Shown piece by piece: positions 11,100 through 22,784 of a stretch of 64,000 nt of DNA. A model generated the notes under the pieces. That model made no database searches, was not told the origin of the DNA, and saw only the letters and a program-made list of their open reading frames with translations. The translations under genes were made by a program, and so were the position numbers. This DNA is from Galeopsis tetrahit (Eukaryota > Streptophyta > Magnoliopsida > Lamiales > Lamiaceae): positions 62,884,265 through 62,948,264 of the forward strand of contig OY776121.1 of assembly GCA_963675135.1 (NCBI GenBank). The letters are read 5' to 3'. Position 1 is the first letter of the stretch, and every line of letters begins with the position of its first letter.

Positions 11100-11337
11100 T
11101 ACTCCCTCTGTCCGCCTATAAGCTTCCCATTTTACCATTTTGGTCCGTCCGCCTATAAGCTTTCCATACACTTTTTGGTAAATATTTTTTCTAACACATC
11201 ACTTTATATCTTACTTTTTCTCTCTATCTCTCTCCTTCTTCCAATCACATCACTTGTATTATATATATTATTTAATCACTTTTCTTAATCTATGTGCCAA
11301 AAAGTAACGGGAAGCTTATAGGCGGACGGAGGGAGTA
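11100..11337. mobile_element. Stowaway MITE, copy 1 of the 'CCGCCTATAAGCTT' family
   Basis: The ends CTCCCTCTGTCCGCCTATAA and, inverted, CTCCCTCCGTCCGCCTATAA are flanked by TA at both sides (11100-11101, 11336-11337). It is inserted in the pogo-like element. Related copies lie at 17105-17461 and 40267-40773. Confidence 0.9.
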
Positions 11338-11354
11338 ATTCATAACACTCAGCC

Positions 11355-11540
11355 ATGTCTTCTCATCTAAAAGGCATAGCAAAATCATCCACGAATGATC
11401 AAATGCGTAAAACATTATGTGAGTATAAGAGAGATCATCCCATATGCATTCAAAAAGATTTACAAGAGTAGATTGATGAAAAATATCATTTGAAAGTTAG
11501 TCAAGGTACAATAGATTCATATTTTAGCAAATTACCATAA
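11355..11540 (+). pseudogene. pogo-like transposase N-terminal fragment
   Basis: About 61 codons, broken by one TAG at 11469-11471. The sides read KRDHPICIQKDLQ and, after the stop, KYHLKVSQGTIDSYFSKL. This matches the first helix-turn-helix of pogo/CENP-B-like transposases, where a Trp (TGG) is usual at the stop site, so one base change explains it. The rest of the protein is missing before the element end at 11737. Confidence 0.6.
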
Positions 11541-11737
11541 TATTTATAATTGTAATATTTATGAATTATTAATTTAGAGTTTTAATGAGACCTAATATTT
11601 ATAAAGGAATTTTTCGAAAAATTATTATCTTATCGAATTTGATGATTTTTTACAAAAGCCCAAGTTGGGACCAGAAGATTTTATTATTTTAGAGAGTTTA
11701 TTAATTTATAGAGTATTAATTTATAGAGGTTTTACTG

Positions 11738-12583
11738 TATTCCACTTGACCCACCCCACTGCTAGAAGCATCCCTTTTCCAAAACTCTAATTTATTCTCT
11801 TTATTTTTTTCTTCTTCACTTCATTTCTCATTACTCCCCTATTACTGTCATCGCCGCCCTCCTCTCCCTTCCTCTCTCTCGTTGCGTATAGCAGGACAAA
11901 AAAAATATTAACTCACAGTCGTCGCCTCTACCGTCACCCCCCTCGTTTGGCCCTCCTCTCCCAGCTTCTTTTTCTTTAAAATTTTGTACAACCCGCCATT
12001 GCCGCCTGGTCCTAGATGTCGACCGCCCCACCCCCTGGTTTGTGCGCAACATTTTGGTTTTTAGATTTAGGATCTTTGGTTTGGTTTCCGGATTTTTTTT
12101 TTTCTGCAAAACATTTTTTCCCTTTTTTTTTTAACTATTTTAGGTCGATCATATACACTTTCGTCGGCAATAATTTATCGCTGAAAGTGTATATTGTCGA
12201 TCTAAAATAGTCGTTTAAAAAAAATACGACAAAATAGTGTCGACCATAAACACTCTCGTCGATAACAATTTGTCGACGAGAGTATTTATGTTCGACACTG
12301 GTTTGTCGAAATTTATTTTAAAAAAATTGTAATTTTTCTAAATTTTTTTTTTTTGGAATTTCTGATTATTATTTTTTTTGTTTGGTGACTAACGACAGTG
12401 GTGGTGACGACGGCGACTACAGCAATTAGGATTATGATTTAAAATTGAACGAAGATTGTAGTTAGTAATTAGGTGCATTTAGTAGTGTAATTTTATTGAA
12501 AATGTATTTTGAGTTTTTTACATGACTATTATATTTATTAAACTGAGTAGAGTCCTTCATCCAACTTAAATGGAGGTGTAAAT
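11738..12583. other. Hairpin-rich spacer
   Basis: Two strong imperfect hairpins are visible: 12142-12202 (arms around GATCATATACACTTTCG and GAAAGTGTATATTGTCGATC) and 12231-12290 (arms around GTCGACCATAAACACTCTCG). They resemble the 10.04-10.13 kb hairpins, suggesting debris of one element family. The flanks are pyrimidine-rich with no gene. Confidence 0.4.
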
Positions 12584-13350
12584 TAGGGGTGTGCAAAGTA
12601 TGGTTCAGACCGACCGAACCAAACCAGACCATTAAATATGGTTCGATTTTTAGTTTACGGTTCGGTTTACGGTTTTTAGAATTGATTTTTTTTTAGTATG
12701 GTTTGGTTTACGGTTTTCACTAATGAAAAACCGCAAAAAACCGAACCAAACCGAACTTATTTTATATATATAATATATATATTATATAAAAATATACTTA
12801 TAATATTATCTAAACAAATATTATATATATTATAGTCTCTATATTATACAATCCCTAAACTAGTAAACCAAAAACATTTTTTAAGTCGTCAAGCCCAATT
12901 GCCCAAAGCCAGAAACCCTACCCATTCTCTTCTATTTAGTATTTAGCGTCTCTACGTGCGTGGCACTCTCAGCCTCACTCAATCTGAAATTTTGAATTGT
13001 TGATTCTTTTTGTGGTTATTTAGTTATTTTTTAACTACTAGTTTATGAACGTTGTAATAGCATTTCGTCTATTCGAATTATATTTTGGATTATTGGAATT
13101 TCATTTTATCTATTCTATTGAGATTGTGTTTTACATTTTTATTAATTATTGTGTATAGGAAAAAAAAAAAAAAGAGCAAAACTACAGTTTGGTCAAAACC
13201 GACAAAACCGCCCTAAATATTATGGTTTCAAATCGAACGATTTTTATAAATACGGTTTGGTTTACGGTTTTAAAAAAAAAGAACGATTTATAGTATGATT
13301 TACGATTTACGGGCGATTTGGTTAACCAAACCGAACCATGCACACCCCTA
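12584..13350. mobile_element. Non-autonomous hAT-like element (GGTTCGG-rich)
   Basis: The termini TAGGGGTGTGCA...TGCACACCCCTA are flanked by an exact 8-bp duplication GTGTAAAT (12576-12583 and 13351-13358), diagnostic of hAT. The subterminal regions carry many GGTTCGGTTTGG / CCAAACCGAACC motifs on both sides, as expected for transposase-binding sites. No transposase reading. Confidence 0.92.
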
Positions 13351-13358
13351 GTGTAAAT

Positions 13359-14515
13359 AGTCAGTCCCTGAAAAGGCTTATGAATAATGGTGTGCAAACA
13401 TGAAGCCCATAGGCCCAAAGGCCAACCAAAATGCCCAAATCGAGATACCACGTGTGGCTAAATAAAAAAAACAAAAGGATATTTTGGGAAATAAGTGAAA
13501 AATGAATTATGTACGAAAGGAGAAGAAGAGGCCACGTCGCCTTTGACAGAAAAGCATTAAAACCTCGTACCCCTGCCGACAAGTACACCCTTCACACTCA
13601 TTTCTTATCTACTTCCCCCACATTATTTTATTATTTTCACTCCTGATTTTTTTGGGAAAAATTATTATTTTATTCAAAAAAACTTTTTAATCATATACCC
13701 ACTTGCAGAATATAAAAATAGGAATATAATAAAACCCCACACCCCACCACCCACCCACCACTTGGGGGGTGGATACTGTCATCGTCATATACTTTTGTTG
13801 CTAAGACAAAAACATAAGATACTTGCAAGATAACATTAACTAATTGGGGGGTATGCCTTTTTCGGAGAGTTAATGTCAATCTTTAAGGAATGTGCCTTTT
13901 TTTCCCTATATTTTTATTAAACAAATTGTTTGTATTTCTTGCCATTTTAGGAAGGATTACTGAGTTTTAAGATTGCACGCACCATTCAAATTGGGGTAAC
14001 CAATTAAGAATCACTCAATATTCATTTTCGTTTTATTTCAAAAGTTACTACTGTACTATTACTAGACATTATTGTTGACTGGAAATCCTATGTTTTAGGA
14101 GCCAGAATTATTTACCTACGCACAACGTTTCAAATAGTGGCTTCGATTTATTGAACTTTATTATAAATGATCTGGTTTTTATTTTGCTTAATGAATGGCC
14201 ACTCAACTTTAGGTGGGGTAACTAATTTTCAAAAATAAAATAAAATTGAGGCACATAAACTTCTAAAACAAGTGGTTTTACACTATTTTTTAGTGTTTCA
14301 AAATATGTGCCTTCCCTTTCAAAAAAAAATTAATTAATTAAATATGTGCCTAGTATATTTTTGGTTTTTGGTGTGGATATTTGATGGGTTCATTTAGTTA
14401 GTGGTGGATCCAAAATTTATATTTTTAAGGGTCATGGTACAAATAAACATGTATTTATGTTTAACTAATAAACATAATACACGCATACATAAATTTAAAC
14501 AAAAATGATAATACA
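13359..14515. other. AT-rich intergenic sequence
   Basis: No gene or bounded repeat found. The only ORFs are short shadows of AT-rich sequence. A C-run tract (CACCCACCCACCACTTGGGG) lies near 13748. Confidence 0.4.
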
Positions 14516-14524
14516 ATTATTAAT

Positions 14525-15162
14525 CGCAAAAACTTATATGCAATATTGCATACATGCAATATGACTAATTAAGATAAATTAGGTCAAAAATCGTGGGTCA
14601 AAGCGGATCAACCTTAATTAAAATATTTATTTTCACTCTAATACACTATTATTTTACTAAATGACCAAAACTATGTTACTATAAGAACTAAATTTTGTCA
14701 CTAAAAGGTGAAAAGTGTATTACTGCAAGTCCAAAAATATTCTGGACACTTATTTTTTTGGGGCAAAATTACTAAAATAATTTTGACTTATTCGGCTACT
14801 ACATGACTAAAACAATGTTACTACAAGACCAAAATTTTATCACTACAAGGTCAAAAGTGTATTACTACATGTTCAAAAATATTCTAGAGACTTTATTTTT
14901 TGATGAATTTTTCAGAATGTTTTGACATTTAGTATTACATTTTTGGTCTTGTAGTGATAATATTTTGGCCTTGTAGTAACAATATTTTGGTCATGTAGTA
15001 AACCACCTGTTTGCAACCCGCGAATTTTCTAGGCAACTCGGATTCAGGCTTATGACCCGCGAATTTTTTAAAATTGACTTAATTTGACTTTTGAACTTAG
15101 AATTTTGACTTGTCTAATTGGGATGGAATGCATGTATGCAATATTTCACATAAGACTAACCT
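14525..15162. mobile_element. MULE-like non-autonomous element, copy 1
   Basis: 638 bp, bounded by an exact 9-bp duplication ATTATTAAT (14516-14524 and 15163-15171), the length typical of Mutator elements. The inverted ends share CTTATATG and AATATTGCATACATGCA. The interior has repeated 'TACTACAAG..CAAAA' phrases in both orientations and no coding capacity. A close copy lies at 22785-23441. Confidence 0.85.
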
Positions 15163-15592
15163 ATTATTAATATAAGAGTGTCACTTCTAAAAAAAATCTA
15201 ATCACATCTCAAATCTAGCATATGGCCACTTTGGCCAAACACAGGCTGCTTAGTGTACAGTTGAAAGTGTCGAATAGTTCTCTAACTGTGATTTAGAAGA
15301 GGTGTCATTATCAATTTATCATTAACATATGTCAATTTTTATTTTAAAATGGAGTGTGGTTACAAAATGTGTGAATAATAAAACTTTTAATATAAGTATA
15401 CACATATGCATATACAATCGATTTACTTATTTATGATATGCTTTTCATCGAACCGTGTTACAACTAAATTCAATCGTACATCAATTTAATTTATATATAT
15501 AATTAGTGTGGATGATGTTCTCGATATGTGTTGGTGCTTTTTTTTTTAACGCTTTGTTTTTTAAAAAAATAAGTCATGTAAGGGCCGGTAAT

Positions 15593-16459
15593 TAGGGGTG
15601 GGCAAAAAACCGAGAAAACCGAAAAACCGAATCGACGATTTTCGGTTTATTTAGTTCGGTTGTTCGATTCGGTTGAAATTTTTTAAAATTTCGGTTTTTT
15701 CGATTCGGTTCAATTTATATTTTTCAAAAACCGAATAAACCGAACCTACCGATTTATAAATAAAAATAAATATAATTAATTAATAAATATATATATAAAA
15801 ACCCTAAATCTAATCTAACAGTAAACAATTAAACATTCATTTATATTTCTGCCGTTTCTTCCCCATTTCTGTCAAAACTGAAGAAACAAAATGAAGAAGC
15901 CGAAGAAGATAATGGAGGTAAGTTCAACATTCTATTTTGGTGGATTCATATATTTCCTGTTCTTTCAAAAATTGTTCGGAATATTTTTGTTGTTCCCATC
16001 TCAATGGTATTTCCTGTTCTCTCAGTTGTTCGGGATATTTTTGCCCATCTCTATGTAGCTTCAGAATCTGCGCAGGATGAATGCTTGATGCATTTAGGAG
16101 TTCATTAAGTCCTAAAATAGTGCAATGTCTCATTTTTGCTTAAGATTGGCTTCGTAAAAAAAAATCTTTTCCAGTTGAGGTTGAAGAAATTCGGTTCGAA
16201 CCGAATCGAACCGAACCAACGGTATTGTAATTTGGTTTTTATATAATTTCAGTTCGGTTCATTTTTTTTAAAAAAAGTCTTTTCCAGTTGATGTTGAAGA
16301 AATTCGGTTCGAACCGAATCGAATCGAACCAACGGAATTGTAATTCGGTTCGGTTTTTATATAATTTCGGTTCGGTTCATTTTATTTAAAACTTCGGTTA
16401 TTTCGGTTTGGTTGAAAAAAGGTCAGAACCAAACCGAACCCACCGAATGCCCATCCCTA
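15593..16459. mobile_element. Non-autonomous hAT-like element (TTCGGTT-rich)
   Basis: The termini TAGGGGTGGGCA...TGCCCATCCCTA are flanked by CCGGTAAT and TTGGTAAT (15585-15592, 16460-16467), a mostly preserved 8-bp duplication. Subterminal arrays of TTCGGTTCGG and CCGAACCGAA are dense. A tandem duplication of about 115-130 bp around 16165-16400 repeats GTTGAAGAAATTCGGTTCGA. Related in ends to 12584-13350. Confidence 0.85.
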
Positions 16460-17080
16460 TTGGTAATATTTGTTGAATTACTCTTGGTCAAATAGTTCAA
16501 GTGTAACGTTTCTGTCTGTAAATTCGATTTCTAAGGCATAAAAATTTGGATAATTCATCAGTGTCTAGTAGCAATCGAAACTAATATAATTCATATAATA
16601 ATATTTGGAGTGAAATGATCGAATAACATATGAGTTTGACATCTTGAATATTTCAATTTTTACACGCCTCCTCTTTGCGTGAAGATACCTAATACATATT
16701 TGCTCACTCTATCGAAACTTCGAAATATCTAGGGTCAAATTGAATGTTTTAATTGATTCAAAATAAATTGAAAATGGTTTGTTTTGTATTTATTTAGTCG
16801 ACATACAATTAAGAGCTGGGGTGAGACTATCTCGATCTCATCCGTGAGAAAGGTCTTTCTTGACCCACATATAAAAAGTGATAGTCACTTTTATTAAAAA
16901 CATTATCACTTTTTATTTAAATATTATCATTTTATTTACAAATATAAAATTTTAAAGAAAAAAGTGGATTGTCCTACCCAAAAATCTTGAATATGGATCA
17001 AAAGGGATTTGTATCATGAAAAAAGATTGAGACGGTCTCGTACAAATTTTTATCTACAATTAAATATATTTATATGGGTA
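16460..17080. other. AT-rich spacer with a TGAGAC-type repeat
   Basis: Between about 16810 and 17050 the sequence has inward-facing GGGGTGAGACTATCTC and GATTGAGACGGTCTCG ends around an AT-rich interior. It looks like a degraded MITE, but no target duplication is clear. Nothing else is recognised. Confidence 0.35.
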
Positions 17081-17104
17081 GGGCTGTTGTGTACCTATAA
17101 ATTA

Positions 17105-17461
17105 TACTCCCTCCGTCCGCCTATAAATTTCCCATTTTACCATTTTGGTCCGTCCGCCTATAAGCTTCTCATACCCTTTTTGGTAAATATTTTTTCTTAC
17201 ACATCACTTTATATCTTACTTTTTCTCTCTATCTCTCTCCTTTTTCCAATCACATCATTTGTACTATATCTATTATTTAATCACTTTTCTTAGGGCGTGT
17301 TTTGAAACTCTACAAACTGCTTCTAGAATCACTAATTTTTAAAGCTCCCTCTCAGAAGCTTTTGAAAAAAAGTGATTCTGGAAGCAGTTTGTAGAGTTTC
17401 AAAACACGCCCTTAATCTATGTGCCAAAAAGCGGGAAGCTTATAAGCGGACGGAGGGAGTA
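17105..17461. mobile_element. Stowaway MITE, copy 2, with a nested Tourist MITE
   Basis: The ends CTCCCTCCGTCCGCCTATAA are inverted at both sides and flanked by TA. The interior is close to 11100-11337 except for the 119-bp insertion at 17293-17411. Confidence 0.9.
17293..17411. mobile_element. Tourist-like (PIF/Harbinger) fold-back MITE
   Basis: A nearly perfect hairpin with ends GGGCGTGTTTTGAAACTC and GAGTTTCAAAACACGCCC, 119 bp. It is flanked by TTA on both sides (17290-17292, 17412-17414). The empty site is seen at 11281-11290 (CTTTTCTTAATC), which confirms the insertion. Confidence 0.93.
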
Positions 17462-17494
17462 TATAGGATAAATAATAAAAAAACTTAAAAAAAA

Positions 17495-17558
17495 GTCCTT
17501 GTAGCCTAATGGTTATCCTTGAATTGTATTACCACTATGTCTCAGATTCGAATCCCAC
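17495..17558 (+). repeat. tRNA-like block of copy A
   Basis: GTAGCCTAATGG (A-box-like) and GATTCGAATCCC (B-box-like) are about 40 bp apart. The corresponding block of copy B lies at 44448-44505 on the minus strand. A functional tRNA is not supported. Confidence 0.45.
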
Positions 17559-18555
17559 TTCTAATAATTTTACAACACTTTTTTTATACATTATAAAAAA
17601 ACGAAAATGCAATTAATAAATAAGCAGTTTTAGTGCAAAATTTTATTTTAGCAGTTTTAGTGTAATTAATAAATAATAACAAAGGTGCAATTAATTTTCG
17701 AAAATTTTATTTTACCAGTTTTAATGCAATTAATAAATACTAATTTTACAACACTTTTTTTATACATTATAAAAAACGAAAATGCAATTAATAAATAAGC
17801 AGTTTTAGTGTAAAATTTTATTTTAGTAGTTTTAGTGCAATTAATAAATAATAATAAAGGCGCAATTAATAAATAATAATTTTACAACACTTTTTTTATA
17901 CATTATAAAAAATCGAAAATTTTATTTTAACAGTTTTAATGCAATTAATAAATAAACAGTTTTAGTGCAATTAATAAATAACAATAAAAGTGCAATTAAT
18001 AAATAATAAAATTTGTAAAATTAATAATAATTTAAAAAAAATTAGCAACACTTATTTTATACATTATAAAAAAAGTGCAAGTACTGATAATATCATTAAT
18101 TGCACTTACTAATAATATTATTAATAGTAATAAAAGTGCAAGTAAAAAAATAATAAAACGTGTAAAATTAATAATAATTTTTAAAAAAAAATTAGTACCA
18201 GTTTTTCTAGATTATGAAAGTGCAAGTATAAATAAACAAAAGGTGTATCATTAGCATACACTTTTCAGTTATAATATCATACACTTTTCAATTATAATAA
18301 CATACACTTTTCATTAATATATAACTTACACTTTTCATTAATAGAACATACACTTTTTATTTATAATTACATACACTTTTCATTAAATATATCATACACT
18401 TTTTCAATTATAATAACATACACTGTTCATTAATATATAACTTACATTTTTCATTAATAGAACATACATTTTTTATTTATAATAACATACACTTTTCATT
18501 AAATATATCATACACTTCACAGTTATAATAACAAACACTTTTCATTAATAAAACA

Positions 18556-19297
18556 TAGAGCCGTCAAAACGGGCTGGGCCCGTTGGGTCAGCCCGCCCCG
18601 CCACTTAAAATAGTGGGTTGGGCTAAGCTTTTCCAAGCCCGCTAGGAAGCGGGCCCAGGCGGGCCGGCCCGTTTGGTTCGCGGTCTTTGGCGGGTTGGTG
18701 CGGGCTTTGGCGGGCTGGCCCGCCTTTTTTTAAAAAATATTATATTTACTTAAAAAATATAAAAAAAAATGTATTTTCTGCCTTTTGTAGGGGTTGAACT
18801 CAGGACCTGTCTAGGCAATGATGCTTTAACCATTTGAACTATTCAACTTTGTTTTAAAAAAATATACAATAAATCTAACTAAAAGAAAAAACTCTAGTAA
18901 ATGACAGATTATAGATGCTCTAACCATTTGAAAGCTCCATTTTTTTTCTCCTTTCTTCATTTTCTGATATATATAAATAATATTATTGTAATTTATAGTG
19001 TATTATACAATTAATAATGACAATGTTTCTATTTAGTTTTTTTGTTGTTAATTATTAACACTATAATTCTTGATATATACTGTAATTTTTGTGTTTCTTA
19101 ATAAATTTAATAAATACTTTTGTAACAAAAAAAAAAAAAAAGTTGGCCCGCCTAAACCCGCGGCCCGCCCATTTTTGGGTTGGGTTGAGGTTTTTACAGC
19201 CCGCTTGACAAACGGTCTGGCCCGCCCCGCCCCGCCAAATGGCGGGCTTTTGCGGTTTTGGCCCGTCCCGCCCCGCCGGCCCGTCTTGACAGGTCTA
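18556..19297. mobile_element. Non-autonomous hAT element (CGGGC family), copy 1
   Basis: The ends TAGAGCCGTCAAAACGGGC...GCCCGTCTTGACAGGTCTA are flanked by an exact 8-bp duplication ATAAAACA (18548-18555, 19298-19305). GC-rich subterminal arrays of GGCGGGC/GCCCGCC surround an AT-rich core. It is inserted into copy A. A second copy lies at 56414-57399. The tRNA-like segment at 18785-18850 (minus) is inside it. Confidence 0.93.
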
Positions 19298-19655
19298 ATA
19301 AAACATACACTTTTCATTAATAGATCATACACTTTGCAGTTATAATAACATACACTTTTCATTAATATATAACTTACAATTTTCAGTTATAATATCATAC
19401 ACTTTTCAATTATAATAACATACACTTTTCATTAAAAACAATGTTGTACTTTTCAATATAGTAACATACAATTTTTATTAAAAAAGCAAAGATACACTTT
19501 TTAGTTATAATAACATACACTTTTTCAAAAAAAAATTGAAAAAAAAATCAAAAAAAAAAATTTCAAAAAAAAAAAAGGTCAAAGTTTGACCGTTGACCGG
19601 TCAACAGTCAACATTTGAATAGTAAAAGTTTACTAGTACATGGTGTACTTAGTAT

Positions 19656-20640
19656 GGCTATTTATATTTGTTTAGTAAAATAATTTATTTTAAATTTGAT
19701 TTGACATTTATCTTTAAGTCTTATTTATCCACGTATTTTGAGTTAATATGCTCCACCAAACTAGAATAATGTACTATTGTTTAGCAAAAAAAAATTAATC
19801 CCTCATGTCAAGACATTGGATGATGAAATATGGGCCGTTGATCGGAGAAACACGTGCAGGAAAGTGGAGTCCAAATTCTTGGACAGAAAACAGATGAGAA
19901 ACGGCACCACTCAACCTGCGAAGCGGCCGGCCGTATACTATCCATCCCCCACTCATTGGTCTGCGTGGCCGATTCTTATTGGAACAACGTAGATTACCTG
20001 ATTGTGATGGATCCATGGTTATGCACTTTACAATTTCTTAACCCAATTCAGCTCCTCCATTCGTTTTGGAACAACTTTCACATATCAAGTGAAATTAAGA
20101 GTAAAGTTTTGAGTAGTAATTTTATAAAATTTTGTATATAAAATAATTAAATAAATTATTTGATTTGTGTGTAGGTGTAAATTTAAAAGAGTAATGACAT
20201 TTTATGCAAAATTGTGAATATTATAAATATGAAGTTTAAAAAATATTTTTCATTGTAAGGATATGAAAGTTTGTGAAACATTTTAAAAAGAAAAGTGTGA
20301 AATGTATTATGAATGGAGAGTAATCATTAATTATTTACATGAAACCACGAAGACAAATAGAAAATGAAATGCAAAAAGTCCTTAATTTGACCATTTAACG
20401 ATTTATTAATGTAATAATTCATTTACGACCTCAAAGCTTTAATTACATGAAACACTGAATAAAATTTCTCAAAATTCATACCTTTTGTGATGTGCGCTAG
20501 CACCTAGCTAGGAAAGGGTTGAAATAAGCCCCATTTAATATAATACTACAATTATTAAATAAAAGTACTCCATATAATAGACTATATTATATGATACTCT
20601 AAATTTATATTTATATTTCCATTTCAATTTTTTAAAAGAT
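19656..20640. other. Spacer with a GC-richer island
   Basis: 19800-20010 is less AT-rich than its surroundings (it holds GAAGCGGCCGGCCGTA) and is open on both strands, but no family is recognisable. The remainder is AT-rich and featureless. Confidence 0.3.
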
Positions 20641-21066
20641 AAGGGGTGGCAATTTTCGACACGACACAAAAATTGTGGGTTAATATTTGATCTTATCGGG
20701 TCAATCTGATAACGATACAAAAAATTTGTGTCGTGTACGTGTCGGGTTCGTGTCGACTCGATAAGCACGATACAATTAACAGGTAACTCATTAACCTGTT
20801 AACAACCCGTTAACATGTTATTTACCAGATATGACACGATACGATAATGTGTATCCGATAATTTTTAAAATTTATATAAATATATTAATTTTTATATATT
20901 CAAATGCAATTTAAATTTATTTATTTCTTTATCGTGTTGCGTGTCATTATCGTGTCATGTTACGTCGACACAAAAATTATCGTGTTTTTGTCGACACATA
21001 TATTTATCGTATCATGTTCGTGTTTGACCTTATCGTGTCGATACGATATCACGATTTGCCAACCTA
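20641..21066. mobile_element. Short hAT-like MITE (CGTGTCG-rich)
   Basis: The ends AAGGGGTGGCAA and, inverted, TAGGTTGGCAA resemble those of the hAT-like elements above. Subterminal GTGTCGTGT/ACACGATAC motifs are inverted around an AT-rich centre. The flanks TAAAAGAT and ATAGAGAT match only partly, so the duplication has decayed or the ends are slightly off. Confidence 0.6.
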
Positions 21067-22784
21067 ATAGAGATGAGTGAGGCTTAAGTCGCAAATAGAT
21101 CGGTACGTACATTATAAAAAGAAAGTGTATAGTGCATACTTTTTACATCATCATTGTAAGTGAATATATGATTCGGCACGTATAACCGTATAAACCCTTA
21201 AATTTAAAATGTTATAAATATGAAATGCATTGTTTTCATTTCATTTTTAGTTACACCACTTAAATAATAGCATAAATAATAAAAATGAATAAAATGAAAA
21301 TCAGACGTGAACCTTTAGATCTTAGGCCGGTTAAGAATCAACACATCTACAAGTAACAAAGATCTTGAAATACCTAGAACATCAAATTCTCACACCAAGC
21401 CTGCCCATTTCCAACACCACATAATTGTACTTTGATTTCTACTAACAATTTTACCCATTATAAAATTTTTAATTACGTCAAAAAAAAAAAAAAATCAAGA
21501 ATCAGGGATTGATGGTTTATTTTATGTCATGTGCAGCACTGCACAATTGCATTTTAGTATTTTGTAATGTACTATGTTATATTAAAATAGATGGTACAAC
21601 ACATTACAATACTAGCGAACACGGAAGTTCAAGTTCGAGTATTTCATAAAATATTAGGGTAAAGATGAGGCTTTTTCTTTCTTTCTTCTTTTGGGGGGTG
21701 GGGGAGGGGGTTGGAGGGGTTAATTTCTTTTAACCCAAAAAGGAAAGCTAGTATTAGTAAGAGGTTTTTAAGGTAATGGTTTTCCTTAAGGGGAAAGATA
21801 GTGCAATGAAGATTCTTGAAAGGGGCGTGGGGGGTATCAAATGGACTTTCTTTTTATGTCTTCATTCATTAAATATTCTTTGTTTGGAAGTGGTCCTTTT
21901 GGGTGGGGGGTGAAATGAATGATTGAAAAAGAAACATTATTTGACGGTCCAGATTTGCCTGTATTGACACTGATTGGAGGCTTTGTTTAATAATATGTTG
22001 TCGCTCTGTGGGCCCTTGCCACCTGTGTTTCTATGTGTAATGTGTGGACGAGTATATTTTCATCATTTTATCTATAGTATTGTTTATAATGTGAGGGTAA
22101 ATCTATTTTTTATTTTATTTAAAATCTTATTTTACCAAATTCAATTTGTTGTCATTCTACCGACGTGACATATTATATTATTTTCTAACTATTAACTCTG
22201 TCTGTCTGCACTGCTTATAAACTCATATGCCCAACATTTTATAAATACTTGTACAACCAAACACAACTTGGATATTAATAGAAAGATCCCTTTTTAATTT
22301 AATCTCTACGGCCTTAGAATTTAGGACAAATATCTTTTTTTGTCCTCTAACGTGTATTTGATTTTAATGAAGTAACATTTTGAACTTAGAAATTTATTCT
22401 TTGGAGCAAATGAGGTCCCAAACTTTTTGATTGGAATTCAGGCTATCACTAGAAGTGGTTTTGTGGAGGAAAATATGTACTCCCTCTCACCTTAACACTT
22501 ATAAGTTTTTCATTTTCTTAAATAATAAAATTTACTATATTTCTCTCGTATCTTCCCTACCATTTATCTTTTATAATTAATCACTCTACATTTTATTCTT
22601 TCTATATTTTTCTACCTCACTACACATTTAATGTTGTATATTGTACCCTTTGGTTTGATTAGAATAACAGTGCAAAACTCAAAATCAGACATTTAAAAAG
22701 TGATTTGACCACTTTATCAATTTCTTTCAATTTTTACAATTGTAAATTTGAATGTTTTTTCACTCTACAATATATCTAACCTAT
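21067..22784. other. AT-rich intergenic sequence
   Basis: No gene recognised. A half Stowaway-like end (TACTCCCTCTCACCTTAACA) is present near 22479 without a matching partner. A G-rich tract lies at 21691-21720. Confidence 0.35.

Larger units (their letters stand above)
10773..11737 (+). mobile_element. pogo/Lemi1-like Tc1-mariner element remnant
   Basis: The ends CAGTTAAATCTCTATAAATT and, inverted, CAGTAAAACCTCTATAAATT are flanked by TA. These resemble the Emigrant/Lemi1 (pogo) ends of plants. The element contains a transposase N-terminal fragment at 11355-11540 and is interrupted by a Stowaway MITE at 11100-11337. AT-rich interior; most of the transposase is gone. Confidence 0.75.
17080..19655 (-). 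mobile_element. Palindromic-ended unclassified repeat element, copy A (interrupted)
   Basis: Matches copy B (42790-44610) in reverse orientation. One end shares GGGTAGGGCTG(T/C)TGTGTAC, then TATAGGATAAATAATAAAA and a tRNA-like block. The other shares AAGTACACCATGTACT next to GTTGACCG/CGGTCAAC inverted repeats. Between them lie degenerate repeats of 'CATACACTTTTCATTAAT'. It is interrupted by a Stowaway MITE (17105-17461) and a hAT element (18556-19297). No coding capacity. Confidence 0.6.

Noticed and set aside
11055..11288. ORF at 11055-11288 (and its twin at 17009-17293)
   Set aside because: It is the interior of a Stowaway MITE repeated at both places, not a gene.
19048..19362. ORFs on both strands near 19.1-19.3 kb
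   Set aside because: They read through the GC-rich end of a hAT element; no protein family signature.
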